DNA from: Earliella scabrosa
Lineage: Eukaryota > Basidiomycota > Agaricomycetes > Polyporales > Polyporaceae
DNA length: 64,000 nucleotides
Assembly (NCBI GenBank): GCA_022605405.1
Contig: JABYQQ010000020.1
Location: 496,001-560,000 of the forward strand
Direction of reading: 5' to 3'
A program made the translations under genes and the position numbers. The notes under the pieces were generated by a model. It was not told the origin of the DNA. It saw nothing but the letters and a program-made list of their open reading frames with translations, and did no database searches. Position 1 is the stretch's first letter. Each line of letters opens with the position of its first letter. Below, in pieces: positions 37,297-48,951 of this stretch.

Positions 37297-38622
37297 ACGT
37301 CGTACTCCGTTCATCAGGTGAGTTCTGCCGCTGAGTGCGGATCAGCGCCTGCGGACGCTTGCTCACCTATGCATTTTCTTTCAGAGATCGTACCAGGATC
37401 GTACCCACTGCCCAGTCAGCCTCTCTGACTGTCGTACCAGTGACCCACATCGCTATTCGTTCCGGGATGCCGAGTCCCATCTAACATTATTCTCTTCGTT
37501 CTTACCGACCGTGACGTGTTGCTGGGGAAGAACAGTTGTAGGCGTAGGGGTTGGCTGGAGGATGGTAGTGGTTCATGTATACATTGCTACAGGAGACTCG
37601 TAATCCACTGAGCTCCTGTACTGTATACTGCGTGAACTCTCTCGTCCGTATACTGCGGATTCCGCCGGCCCAAACAGGCCCGAGCAAACAGGAGCAAACA
37701 GATGTTTTGGGCGCCTGATGACCCCAACTTCAACCATCATCATCATTCATGTACTCCGCTGAGTCCGCTCTGCCAACCACTTGAATCACGATGCATGTCT
37801 GCAGAATCTGGCCCGACTACGCACCTGCCCCGACGCAGGATGCCATCTGCGTCACAAATGAGTGATAGCGACCAGAAGAGATGCCACTGCATGTGCCGGC
37901 CATGGCTCAGCAGGTTGCAAAGTCGAGGTGAGTTCATCAGCCTCGAGCTCTCACACGATACATTTCGGAATAGCTGACACAGCTTGTCTTTCTTGTTTTT
38001 AGCGACTCGGTCAGTGCACGGTGAATGTCGAACCCCAGACGCGTTTGCTGCATCATGGATAGGTTAGAGCGCATGTGGCACGGGGGAGACATTCAAAGGT
38101 ACGCATGTGATGCGTCGCGAAATCGGAATCATGGATGCTGGCGACCGTGGCTGCTGGCAATATTGCTAAGAGCTTCACCAACGCGATTCCGGTGCATCGG
38201 CCTTCTGGTCACTGCCCCATATCAGGCCGATTCGGAATTGGACATCGCATAGAGTGCTCTTACGAACGCAGTTCACGTGCGAGGCGCGTCTCGCTGGGTG
38301 TGTGTCGCCCCGCCGCTGCAACGGTGGGTCCTCTGAGGTCCTATGCGTGGGATGTGTTCATGTTATCACTGTTGAGCCCACTGACCGTCGATTCACGTGT
38401 ATTCCAACGTGACTGGATGATAGATCACCAACAAGCTCGCCAATGCGAGCGCCCTAACGGGCGTCGATCTTCATGGTCTGGATGGTTCAGTGCGAGAACG
38501 GCACTCACATATATACGGTGAGTCGTCGTCCTCGTCAAACAACAAACATCGCTCACCTCGACTGCTGTCCAGCGTTGCGCAACAACCCCCACCCCAAACA
38601 GTCACCACACCCATCCTACGCC
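37297..38622. other. Intergenic, upstream of monooxygenase
   Basis: No gene is supported. Direct repeats of GAGCAAACAG lie near 37681-37701, and a short CATCAT run near 37735. ATATATAC at 38507-38514, about 110 bases before the next ATG, is a likely TATA element. Confidence 0.45.
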
Positions 38623-41088
38623 ATGTCAAACAACGAGACTGCTGCCAACCGCACCGTCGGCCCGGAATTCGTACCCGGAGACTTTGCCATGGACGAATAC
38701 CGTCCGATTCGAGTGGCGGTCATCGGTGCAGGTATCAGCGGCATCGTTGCTGGGGTTCGGTACGACCATCATAACTGCTAGACTTTGCACCCCATTTGAC
38801 CATCTCCCAGATTCCCTCAGAAGGTCCCAAACGTCGAATTGGCCATATACGAGAAGGACACTGGCGTGGGTGGGACTTGGTTCCAGAACAGATATCCGTA
38901 TGCCGTTCACACCATGCGGCAGTGCTTGTACTCACCACCCCGGGTCACAGCGGCCTTGCTTGTGACATCCCTGCTCACTGCGTGCGTGCTCCCCTTCGTA
39001 CGCCTCTTGACTTCTCGCTCACAGCCATTCGCAGTACCAATTCACCTTTGCGGAGAAGGTACGCCATCCGAGCCTCACTATATGCGCCTCCTCTGACCTG
39101 ACCCAGAAGGACTGGTCCGCGCTCTACGCTCCTGGGCCGGAGATCCGCCAGTACCTGCAGGACGTCGTCGACAAGTATCAGCTCATGCGCTACATCAAGC
39201 TCCAGCACGAGGTGACTGGCGCCCAGTACGACGAGCGCACCAGCAAGTGGACGGTGCGAGTCCGCCGCACGGATCCGGAGAGCGGCGCGTGCGACGAGTT
39301 CGAGGACGTCGTGGACGTGCTCGTCCCCGCGATCGGCGTCCTCAGCCGCTGGGACTGGCCCGAGATCGAGGGGCTCAAGAACTTTCAGGGCGAGCTCCAC
39401 CACACCGCCGGCTTCGATCCGCAGGAGAAGACGTGGCAGGATGTTGCCGAGGCCTGGAAGGACAAGAAGGTCGGCGTCATCGGCGTGGTACGTCCCGTGC
39501 CTGTCTGCCCGGCGTCGCAGTGCTCAAGTGCCGTGTATAACCTTACTAGGGTTCCAGTGCGCTCCAAGTCGTGCCCGCGCTGCAGCCCAGGGTTCAGAAG
39601 CTCGTCAATTACGTGCGGGGAAAGACGTGGCTCGCGGTGCCGTTTTCGAGCGGGACATTCGCCAGCTTGCTGGGGCGCGACGAGGACCAGGCGGAACAGT
39701 GTCAGTGAGCGCGGTGCAGACATATACGAAACGACACTGACCTGCCGGCCAGACACTGTCACCACCCAGGAGATTGAACGCTTCAAGACGGACGGAGAGT
39801 TCTACAAGCGCTTCCGGCATGTGATGGAGAACGACCTTAACGTGCGTCTGCGCCGTGCTCGCTTGCGCCACACTCTCAAATGCTCTCCACAGTCCATGCA
39901 CGCTGCGACGCTCCGTGGAAGCGACATGCAGCGACGCGCGACGGAGCTCTTCAGGGCTAACATGAGGCGCAAGCTCGCAAAGAAGCCCTGGATTGCGGAC
40001 TCGTGTACGCGTCCCAGTTCTCTACTCTCCAGATTAATGCCGTGATTGACTTCTTTGCTACCGCGCAGTGATTCCCACGTTCCCCGTCGCGTGCAGACGG
40101 CTCACCCCTGGCCCGGGCTACCTCGAGGCCTTGGTCGAAGACAACGTCGACTTCATCAACACGCCCATCAAGCGGATCACCGAGCGCGGCATAGAGACCG
40201 TAGACGGGGCGCACCAGGATTTAGACATCATATTCTGCGCGACGGGATACGACACGTCCTTCCAGCTCCCTTTCAAGATAATAGGCCGGGGCGGAGCCGA
40301 GCTCAACGCGCGGTGGCGGCCGTACCCTGTTACGTATCTGACGATGTGCGTCGACCAGTTCCCGAACATGTTCATGGTCCTCGGCCCGAACTCTGCAACC
40401 GGGTCCGGATCGATGCTGGTCATGATCGAGTACGAGGTCATGTACGCGGTGCAGGCGACGCTCAAGATGCAGCGCGAGCGGCTGAGGAGCATCGAAGTCC
40501 GGCGCGAGGCTCTGGAGGACTTTGACGCGTATCTGGAGAGCTACTTCCCAAAGGTGCGTTGTCGCGCTGCTTCTCTCGACTGCACGTGAGCGTGCTTGTC
40601 TGACGGGAACGGGAATGGGATACGACAGACCGTGTACAGCGAGAAGTGCCGCTCTTGGTATAAGATGGGCCAAGAGGATGGGAGGGTCGTGGGCTTGTGG
40701 CCTGGTGAGTTCCGAGCATTGCCAAATGTAGATGAGTGCGCCCTGATGCGCGATGTTCGGGTCCTGTAGGGTCCGCCTTATCGGCAGTCAAGGCAATGAT
40801 GCACCCCCGTTGGGAGGACTTCAAGTACGAGCCTGCGGATCCTACCACGAACCGTTTCTACTGGCTGGGCGACGGTCAAACCTATGCAGAGAAGACGTTG
40901 ACAGGAGACAGTGGGTTCAGACTTCTCGTTTGTGTGTGAGCACAAATTCATCCATGTCTCGCGATCCAGGGGCATGGTACCTTTCGGACGAGTTTCTTGA
41001 CATCCCTCCAGGTAAGCAGCATTCACCCTGTCCACTTGCATGCCGAGCATTCAACGTCTTTGTTTATGTTGCAGTTCCTACTGACTGA
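38623..41088 (+). CDS. Flavin-dependent (Baeyer-Villiger-type) monooxygenase
   Basis: A multi-exon FAD/NADPH monooxygenase of about 600 residues. The first exon, MSNNETAANRTVGPEF, holds the FAD Rossmann motif VAVIGAGISG. Next come IYEKDTGVGGTWFQNRYPG and CDIPAHCYQFTF, the second FAD-associated motif. The fingerprint region reads FQGELHHTAGFD. The NADPH Rossmann motif VGVIGVGSSA is split by an intron after VIGV. IIFCATGYDTSF and PNMFMVLGPNSATGSG follow, the usual distal motifs, and the C-terminus is PPVPTD before TGA at 41086-41088. Such enzymes insert oxygen next to a ketone or hydroxylate. The expected Trp of the fingerprint (FxGxxxHxxxW) is Phe here, so classical Baeyer-Villiger activity should not be assumed. 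It lies next to the velvet regulator and may serve secondary metabolism; no synthase is in view. Confidence 0.88.
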
Positions 41089-41876
41089 AGTGACGCGAGA
41101 CGCGAAGCTCGCTGTCAACCACCGAGCGATAGCAATAGCATGTTCACGAAGCTGGGCTTCGTCACCCTCGTTATCGCAGAAATAAAGCGCGGTTCCTCTG
41201 TCCACGGGAGACCCTATCGAGCCTCCGTCGTGCCTCGCTGTCAAGCAATGTTCCGCCCATCCTTGTCCGAGTCGACGTGAAAACGGCAGCTTGGCTCAGA
41301 AGCCCCGGGGCAGCATCGGTTGCCTCGCATCCTCCCCACGCCGGAGCTGCACACAAGGACCGCCACTCGATCGCCAATCCGCAGCGTGGAACAGTCAACG
41401 AATCTCGATATTCGCGGAGTGAAGAAGGCGCGAACGACTTCCTCAGGAGATCCGACTGTAAGCACGGACCTATAGACACCTCCGCGAGGGTACAGAGGTC
41501 ATACGGCGCTGAGCCCCCCTGAGCCGGACCATCGGAGGGACCTGTACATGGGCTACAGTGGACTCACGTACCGCCTCCGGTCTGAGCGCTGGACTCTAAA
41601 ATGTGCAGTCCCAGTCGGGACGCGGGGGCGATGTTGGGCCGAATCCTTCCGGATGTGGTAAATACGAGTCCCAGGCAGGTGAAGGGCTGTGGCCTAAGTC
41701 CGTGCTTCGTTTTACTGGAAGTTCAAAAGCGAAGGCAGAGCAGCGCGACCAACCTCGTCTTCTCCCCCGCCGCCACCATCTCCTCTCCCCAGCGAGCAGC
41801 CGTTGGCGTCGTCCCGAGACTCTGCGACCACCAGCCCGCCGGACGCACCGCCGCCAAGACCGTTCCCACAGTGAAA
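41089..41876. other. Intergenic, upstream of velvet gene
   Basis: Non-coding as far as I can tell; it would include the promoter and C/T-rich leader of the velvet gene (41760-41870). Confidence 0.5.
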
Positions 41877-43671
41877 ATGCACTCTACTCACTCCGTAAGC
41901 ACTACTGATGTTCGCTCGCCGACCTGCGGGTTCCTCACTGCCCTGAATGCACGCAGCGCCCGACGATGCCTGCTCAGGCCCAAGCTCCGGGCATCGGCGA
42001 CTGGTTCTCGCTCGAGACGGGCCCGTTCGCGGGGCGTCTCATGTGCGCGACGCTCGAGGAGCTGCAGAAGGCGGACATCGGGCGCAAGTATGGGGTCGGG
42101 CTATGCTCATCGTCTGCTGGCGCACCAGAGACAAGCTGACTGTGGGGGTGGGCAGATATGCGCGCAAGGACAAGCGGCCGCTGGACCCGCCGCCGGTCGT
42201 GGTCATGCGGCTCTTCCAGGTCGCACACGCAGGCACGCCGCACGAGCAAGTCCAGGAGTTCAGCCACCTCGAGTGAGTGTGTCTGGACGCGTCCGCTTCT
42301 TTTTCCGGATGAACGCACTGTGCGCTCATGATGACGTCGCCACAGCGAGCCGCTCGTGTTTGGGTTCACATGCCATGTCGATCTCTTCGCCGTCGCCGGC
42401 GAGTCGTCGGCCGGGCCTCCGGCTGGCTCCATCCTCGGAGATCCCGGTCCGACTCACGCCCTCGCCTTCCGTCCTCCGTCGTCCATGCCGTCCCCCCACG
42501 CGCTTCCCCCAGAGACCGCCAACGCCCGGTATCCGGCCCCGACGGACTATCTCGCCCCCAGTCACGTGCAAGGTGACACTCGCGGTCAACCTTCCGATTC
42601 GTTCGAGTTTCCTCGCGACAGCTTGCATCGTTCCAGCGCATGCGACCAGGATGCCAAGAGCCAGGCGCATGGCTCGATGCCTCTGCCGTTCTGGACCCTG
42701 CCTCACAATGAGCAGTGCACTATGTTGCTTGCTGGTGAAGCGTTCGTACAGTGCTCGTTGGTGGATAACGACGGACGGCAGGTGGCCATGTTCGTCTTCT
42801 CGGTTTGTTCATCTGTTCTGATCTCATGATGACTTCACGAACTGACCAATCATTATGTGATCTCCTTCCAGGATCTCGCGGTGCGGAAGGAGGGCCGTTA
42901 CCGTCTTCGGTACCGGGTCTTCAATATCTTTGGACGATACCATGATCAGAACCGTCCGGTCATCCCTGTCCTCGCCGAATGCTATGGCGGCACGTTCGAG
43001 GTGTTCTCAACAAAGACGTTCCCCGGCCTCCAGGTCTCTACGGATCTCACGAAGGTGAGCACTCCAGCCTCGTCATCAAGCTCACAGCATACTCACGGCA
43101 TCTGGGCTTGACAGAAGATCTCGCTGAGCGGAGTGCGGGTCAACTCAAGACACAGGGAGCGTCAAGGATGGAAAAAGGCCCGCCGTAGCACATCTTCAGA
43201 CGAACGAAGTCCGCAGCGTACGACTACGAGCATGCAGAGTCCGCCCGTGGGCCGCGCTTCCGGGTCGGGTCAAAAACCGGGACCTTGGCTCCCCCCACTT
43301 CCGGGATCCGCAGGCCCCCTTGGGCACAGCTCGCCTTCGCCTTCACCGCAAGCCGAGTTCACCTTCACGCATCCGCATCGGATGCCTGGCCCCTCTGCGC
43401 TGTTTTCCGTGACACCAATGGCTGCCCTGGAGCCTGCTCGTGGCGCCGTCGGGAACCCCTGGGCGAAGAGCGGAGTCGCCGATGCGGACGTCGCGATGGG
43501 AGACGAGACTCAGCTACATCGCGCTGGCACCGGAATGGGCGACGGCAATCGCTCAGGCAGGCTGCACCACCCGTGATCACCGCATGGACAGAACGCGCAA
43601 GCTCGCCGTCGTCGCCTGCGAAGCGTCTCCGCGGTTTCCGCATGAGGTCGGTTTGCGCTCCAGGTTCTTGA
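41877..43671 (+). CDS. Velvet-domain transcription regulator
   Basis: The velvet fold is a fungal DNA-binding and dimerisation domain of the Rel type, acting in the nucleus to link light, development and secondary metabolism. Exon 1 gives MHSTHS, then RPTMPAQAQAPGIGDWF after a phase-0 intron. The domain begins GRKYARKDKRPLDPPPVVV and MRLFQV, continues GFTCHVDLFAV, is split by a Pro-rich insert, and closes with CSLVDNDGRQVAMFVFSDLA and GRYRLRYRVFNIFG. TFEVFSTKTFPGL is the usual end. The tail is disordered and contains a basic KKARR. The C-terminal exon boundary is unsure: direct reading stops at 43576, but an intron near 43491-43560 would give PPVITAWTERASSPSSPAKR and a stop at 43671, which looks better. 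The insert within the domain recalls VelB, and the start lacks VeA features, but I cannot assign a subtype. Confidence 0.87.
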
Positions 43672-44855
43672 GACTCTGCTGTATGTTCCGTTTCCTATTC
43701 TTGCCTCTTTGTGTCTGTATGAGTCACCAAGTACGTCCAGGTCCCCTCCGTCCTGCGGACGGCGTGCCAAGCGTCACTATTGCGTTCAAGTTCCTCGCTG
43801 GCTGTGTGCCAGATGACTAGGGCCGTGTATTTTGACTCGTATACCGAGGAGGACTCCATCCGTTGAAATCGTCCCGCGTTCGGTCCCTTCGCCACTGGAC
43901 AAGTACATCATCGCTATCGCTAGTGCACGCAAAGCCCCGTTTTGTATTGTGATCGTAACGTAATTACCCAATCATGCAGAGTAACCCTAGCCACAGCCTT
44001 CCGGGCAACCTTCTCTCCTCACGCACGCAAGAAACCCACCGAGATTTCGTGCATCAAGAAGACGATTCAGACATGGTGTGTGCGGCGCAAACATTGCATT
44101 TATACTCGCCCCTCGCGGCCCGACGAAAATGCGAGTCGCGACTCGTGGTTTGAAGGCAGTACTAAGCGACCTCGGGCCCATAATTATCGTGCCGTGATGA
44201 CGTTGTGCAATTGCAGACGTCATGGCATTCATATAGAAGGTCGAGAGGGGTCCCGGAATAGTGGTCGAGGTATGAGGCCTGACCCTCCGAGACAGGTGGA
44301 AATCGACGGGGACTCCCAGAGACTTTGTCGATTCTCACTGGGTATGAGGTTTGAAGTTCACGCGCACGTTTGGCAACGTTCGATCGGGTGCCGTGACGTC
44401 GCCTGCAGTTGAGGCCTATCCTCGCGCGCTCTTCCCCCATCGCCGCAGCGCACGCCGCTTTGGTTCGCCCCGTGCTGTAGACATGATGGTCGCTGATGTT
44501 CCACTGATAGGTAGACCGAGGACTACGACAACGACATGCTGGTGCAACTCGCGGCGGAATGATCACGGCGCCACGGGGCGGGGCGTGCGGAGCCAGGAAG
44601 AAGGGAACGAGTGCGAGCAGCGCAGGCTTCCGACCCCCGTTCCGGGAATACGGCCCATGCGCAGACTGAAGGCGTGGCGGAGCAGCCGACGACGAATGCG
44701 GTCGATGGTTTACAATGCACATTGAGTGAATGCTACCAGGCCCTATCTGCAGCGGGGACTCAGAAGGGTACAAAAGCTCGGACGTATGTTCAGGGGGAGG
44801 GGAGCAACGCAGCTCTCACCTACAGACCCCTACCGTCGCACCAACTCTGAACAGC
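43672..44855. other. Intergenic, upstream of Cys/His copy 3
   Basis: No gene is supported. TACAAAAG at 44769-44776 is the likely TATA element of the next gene. Confidence 0.5.
44769..44776 (+). promoter_or_regulatory. TATA-like box of Cys/His family copy 3
   Basis: TACAAAAG stands about 87 bases before the ATG at 44856, in line with copies 1 and 2. Confidence 0.45.
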
Positions 44856-45296
44856 ATGTGCTGGGTCATCATCGCCTACGAGGAGTGGAAGTGCGGGTTC
44901 CGCGAAAACGTTGGCAGACAGGGCGTCAGCACTGTTCCCCCGCTCATCTTCTTCGGTCGCTCGTCCTCGCGGTCCTTGCTCACGGTCCCTTGCGCAGGTG
45001 AACTGCCACGGCGAGAACTGCACGCTCAGCGAGATCCACCGGCGCAACGAGCACGACTGCGCAGCTGAGTGTACGCCGAGGCGAGCACCGCGATCTCAAT
45101 ACCGTATCCGCCGGCTAACGACCGCGGTGCCCACAGCACTGCGCAGGACCGGCACCTGATCATGCGGACCCGCCGGGCGGTCTGCAAGGACTGTCAAGAG
45201 GCCAGACGCGTGAACCACCCCGGGTCGGAGAACAACGACGCCCCGGGCGGGATCCCGTACCAGTACGTGGTGCCCGACCACTCTGCGAACGTCTGA
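44856..45296 (+). CDS. Small Cys/His-rich protein, family copy 3
   Basis: Exons 44856-44924, 44998-45080 and 45137-45296 (69, 83 and 160 bases) encode 103 residues. The start is MCWVIIAYEEWKCGFRENVG. All eight Cys and four His of the family are kept. The last exon is seven codons longer and ends YQYVVPDHSANV rather than YVY. To keep the frame and the exact 83-base second exon, intron 2 must begin GCGAGC; the other copies have GTGAGT and GTGAGC at this site. So this intron is either a functional GC-AG intron or a one-base lesion that disrupts splicing. Reading through instead gives a 25-residue unrelated tail and loses the last CxxC. Function unknown, as for the other copies. Confidence 0.72.
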
Positions 45297-48200
45297 GGGA
45301 GAGCCAGAGGGGCTTGAGGGCATGAACTGCACGATGAAGCTCGAGGAGAATGTTGAAGAGGGAGAGAGAGGAGCGTACGTCCCGGGGCGTTGCTTATCTG
45401 CCCGCTTCGAGGTTCCGTCACGTAAATGTAACTGTACTGTGCAACGACATGTGTGTCAATTTTGCGGTTCTTCATGGCACCCTGTGCGAGCGATACAGAC
45501 CGACGATCGATGCATCCGTTGCGATGACGGAGCTTCTGGGCCGCATGAGGGATGGAGACACACACGAGCAGGCGTGTGCGGCTGTTCATGTGCGCTGACA
45601 GGACGACCGAAACAGCGGGAACGAGAAGCAAAGCAGCGGGGACTGATTGTGAGCTTCGAGAGATTGGGGTTTGGGGGCTTGAACCATCATTTGTAGGGCG
45701 ACTTCCTGGGAAAGGTGAAGGAGGGCGGTAGGTTTGCCATGGACTCATGCCTGGCACGGGGGCGAGCAGCGCGGCCCAGAGGGATGTTAACGTTTCAAAA
45801 TGAAAGGAAAGAGACGCGGTGCCCGGGAAGGAGATTGAGAGAAATGACGAATGCGTGGCATGGAGGACGGTCAGATTTTGCGAGGCTTGCTGACATTGGG
45901 CGGTGGAGAGGACAGCGAGTGGATCCTGAGGATGACCCACCGACTTCGTTGTCATCCTTCAAATCCTCCGGACTCTGAATGCGGCGGGTATATGTACTTT
46001 TTGCTGCCTGTGTGGATGCGTCCTCGTTATTCCACGACGTATTCGGTATCTTGGTCGTGCTCGTCGGGGGATAACCGTGTATCGCAACCCCAGGACACTC
46101 GTGTAACATCACGGGGGTGTGGTCGACGAGGGTAAGCTATTCGTTAAGGGAAGACAGACTGTGCATGACGGGCGACGTGGTGGGGAGGGGCGGATATGAT
46201 GGTACTGGCAAGATGGTCAATGGGTACATGATGTGGGCGAGCCTGAGGCTGACGATCCAGCGGGCGCTGTCCAGGTTCCCGGTCAGCGACACGCGCTGTC
46301 GTCAAATTTATCGAGACCTGATCGAGACTCGGAGGAACGAGGGCCACCCTCCAGCAAATTTGTACCAGCGACCTTCTGCTCTAGACTCCTGTAGCGCAAC
46401 AATCAACGGTGAGGGGAAGAGGACCATGAGTACCCCTGCTATGTCAACCGGCAGCATACTCTCTCCCATTTGCACACGATGCACACCGGTACCGTCGTAC
46501 TCAGGTCGTACTAGGCATCGCGGCCTCTCGTCCTCAGGCCTCTAGTATGCCAAGCTCCATGTCATGGACGAGGCCCTTGTGCTACGGGGTGCAACGGTAT
46601 GAGGTTCTAGCATGATGTGATTTCAATTGGTCACTCAGCCTCTCCGACGACTTCAACCCATTTGCTGACACGACTCGCCTTCCGGCGGCCTATGTAAAGG
46701 AATCATCATGCATCAGCAGCCAGTGCCACCCTTCGTTTGGTCTGCCCAAACATCGGTCGTCTGTCAAGGTCATGGCCGACGTCATCGCTCATCCTCAGTC
46801 CAAAGTCTGAAGGCTGTGGTGGCAGACTGTCATCCCCCGTCGCTATCAAGGCTGGCGGGCTGTACTGAGCATCCTCTCGACGAAGCAGTCACCATCATCA
46901 TGCCCTTGTGAGTCCCTTCATACTCGGTGTTGCCCAGGGTCCGCGTCCGTGAGCGGCCACAGCTTACTGACATCCTGCGCATTTGCAGTTGGCAGACTGC
47001 AGCCCATTCGGAGACGCTCACATGAAGTTATACTCTGCTCGCGCACTGCATTTGTCTGGTGCGATTTGTCAAGGACCCTTCCAATGCGTTCATCAAGGAG
47101 GTGCTCGCGCTGGGGTTGTGAGTTAGGTGTGTGCACCAGTGGCCGTACTAAGTGGCGGTTGCCGAGTGGTTTACCGACCTCGCGCCGACCACCAACTTCT
47201 TCACAGGAACGTCGTATTGTGACTGAGTCACATTGTATACGTACACGGAGTCAATCTTGAGCATTCAAACCGCCGGTGACGGCCTCAACCGATTGACAAT
47301 AGCCGCGGAGCACGACCCGGGCGAGCCTTTGTGATGCCACGAGTAGAGCCGCGCCGCGCTTGGGGTGTTCCCTCGTCAAAGGTTGTGGGACATCCCAAAG
47401 TCTGCCAGAGGTGCTCACAGGATGCTCACGGGATCCCTGACTTGATGTCCACCTACCAACTTTCTGAGCGAGGCTGACTCCGAGACTGTCGCAGGTCCGA
47501 GTCCGGCGGTCGCACGTCCAGTGCGGAAAGTGGCGGCTGGCGGTCGATGTTCCCAGCGTCCTACCACCAAAAGTGCTCGCTTCCATGAACTCCGCTGGTC
47601 TGATGAGACTGAGCCACGGTCTCGGTATCCAGGGCGAATGGCCCGCCAGCAGAAGCGCTTGGTGCGCAGGCATGGACCCCAGCTCAACATGGGCCCGGAG
47701 GCGAGGCCGGGCATTGTATGTCGTACGTCAATCGGGTCATCGATGTCAGCGACCGAGAAATTGGTGCCGGCAGACCCTCACGGTGATTTCAATAGCAGCC
47801 CGGTGTTCAACGCGCGCGTATACCAGTACACTCGCCGTGTCTTCAACCGTGCCCGCCAGACACCTCCCGTTCAGCTGACACTATCCCGAGGTCCCCACTA
47901 TGCTCATGGACACTTCCTCTCAGCTACCATTGTACACCACCATCCGCCGTCGTTCGACAATCGCAACGTCAATCGAGCATCGGACAGGAAGTACACCGAT
48001 CAAGCTCGTTTTGGAACGATCGCGGCGCACGTCGTCCGGAGGTGTGATATGGACCTAGGCTCACATTGATCGTGGTGCGTCTTACAAGTCCGTGGTACTC
48101 ATTTTCCAATATGTGCCTCCAATGACTACGCATTGTCCTACCCACATCCCATTGCGCAGTTATCACTACTAGTCAGTGGCAGTCTGACGTCGTCCTACAG

Positions 48201-48951
48201 ATGCGGAACACCAGAACAGTTGCAGACTGAAACGAAGATTCAGTGTGAATGCGGGGGGTTAGTATTGTCTGATTGGCTCATGGTGGGTCAAGCCGATCGA
48301 ATCCGTCCCGGTGAGCAATCCTTCCAGCTCGCGTTCATGTTCTCCATATCGCGCTCCCAAATCGACTCGGATACCCTCGCCCCTATGTATCTACGATGAT
48401 CACTGCCAGTCGGGCTTCCGCCCCCTAAGACACCTTCACCCATCGCACCTCAGCTCATTTTTATGGAAGGTCGACAACACACTCGTCATTCACAGTGAGC
48501 GCGGGGATCAATGCAGAGGGCTGAACTGCATCCGACTACTACTACCGCAACGCACATTGACGAAACGGTGACGTAGTCGACGTCGTCTCATCGTACTGCG
48601 TCGATTCGGCGCTACATATATACACTTATCACCGGGTGAGCTACTCGTACAACGATCCATGTGCATATGGTCGACCACGAGACATGCAAACATGCATGCG
48701 AAACAGAGGTATGGGGATATGGGATCGCGCGCCAGGCTTCCATGGCGACACGAACGAGGACCGAAGCAACCATAAATACATACCAGGATCCTTGTCTGGC
48801 ATATAATACATGACGCTCCATGACCGAGCTCTCCTGGACCAAGCTTCAACGTTCATCACCAGCATAAATATGGGACGGAGGTGACGGCGCCAATGCCACC
48901 GCCCTCCGAAGTTCCAATCCCCGGCATTCAATCGTTCGCGCGTCCCAGCGT
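45297..48951. other. Gene-poor stretch
   Basis: About 3.6 kb without a supported gene. Frames up to 253 codons on the reverse strand (45194-45955) overlap the Cys/His copy 3 antisense and appear to be shadows. A frame near 46197-46545 (RCRQIYRDLIETRRNEGHP) and one near 47521-48069 look mildly coding, but no domain, start or splice pattern supports them. Confidence 0.4.

Noticed and set aside
41601..42821. 406-codon open frame
   Set aside because: It runs in a different phase across the velvet gene's first exons; the velvet motifs are in other frames.
45194..45955. 253-codon reverse frame
   Set aside because: It runs antisense to the conserved third exon of Cys/His copy 3 and has no domain.
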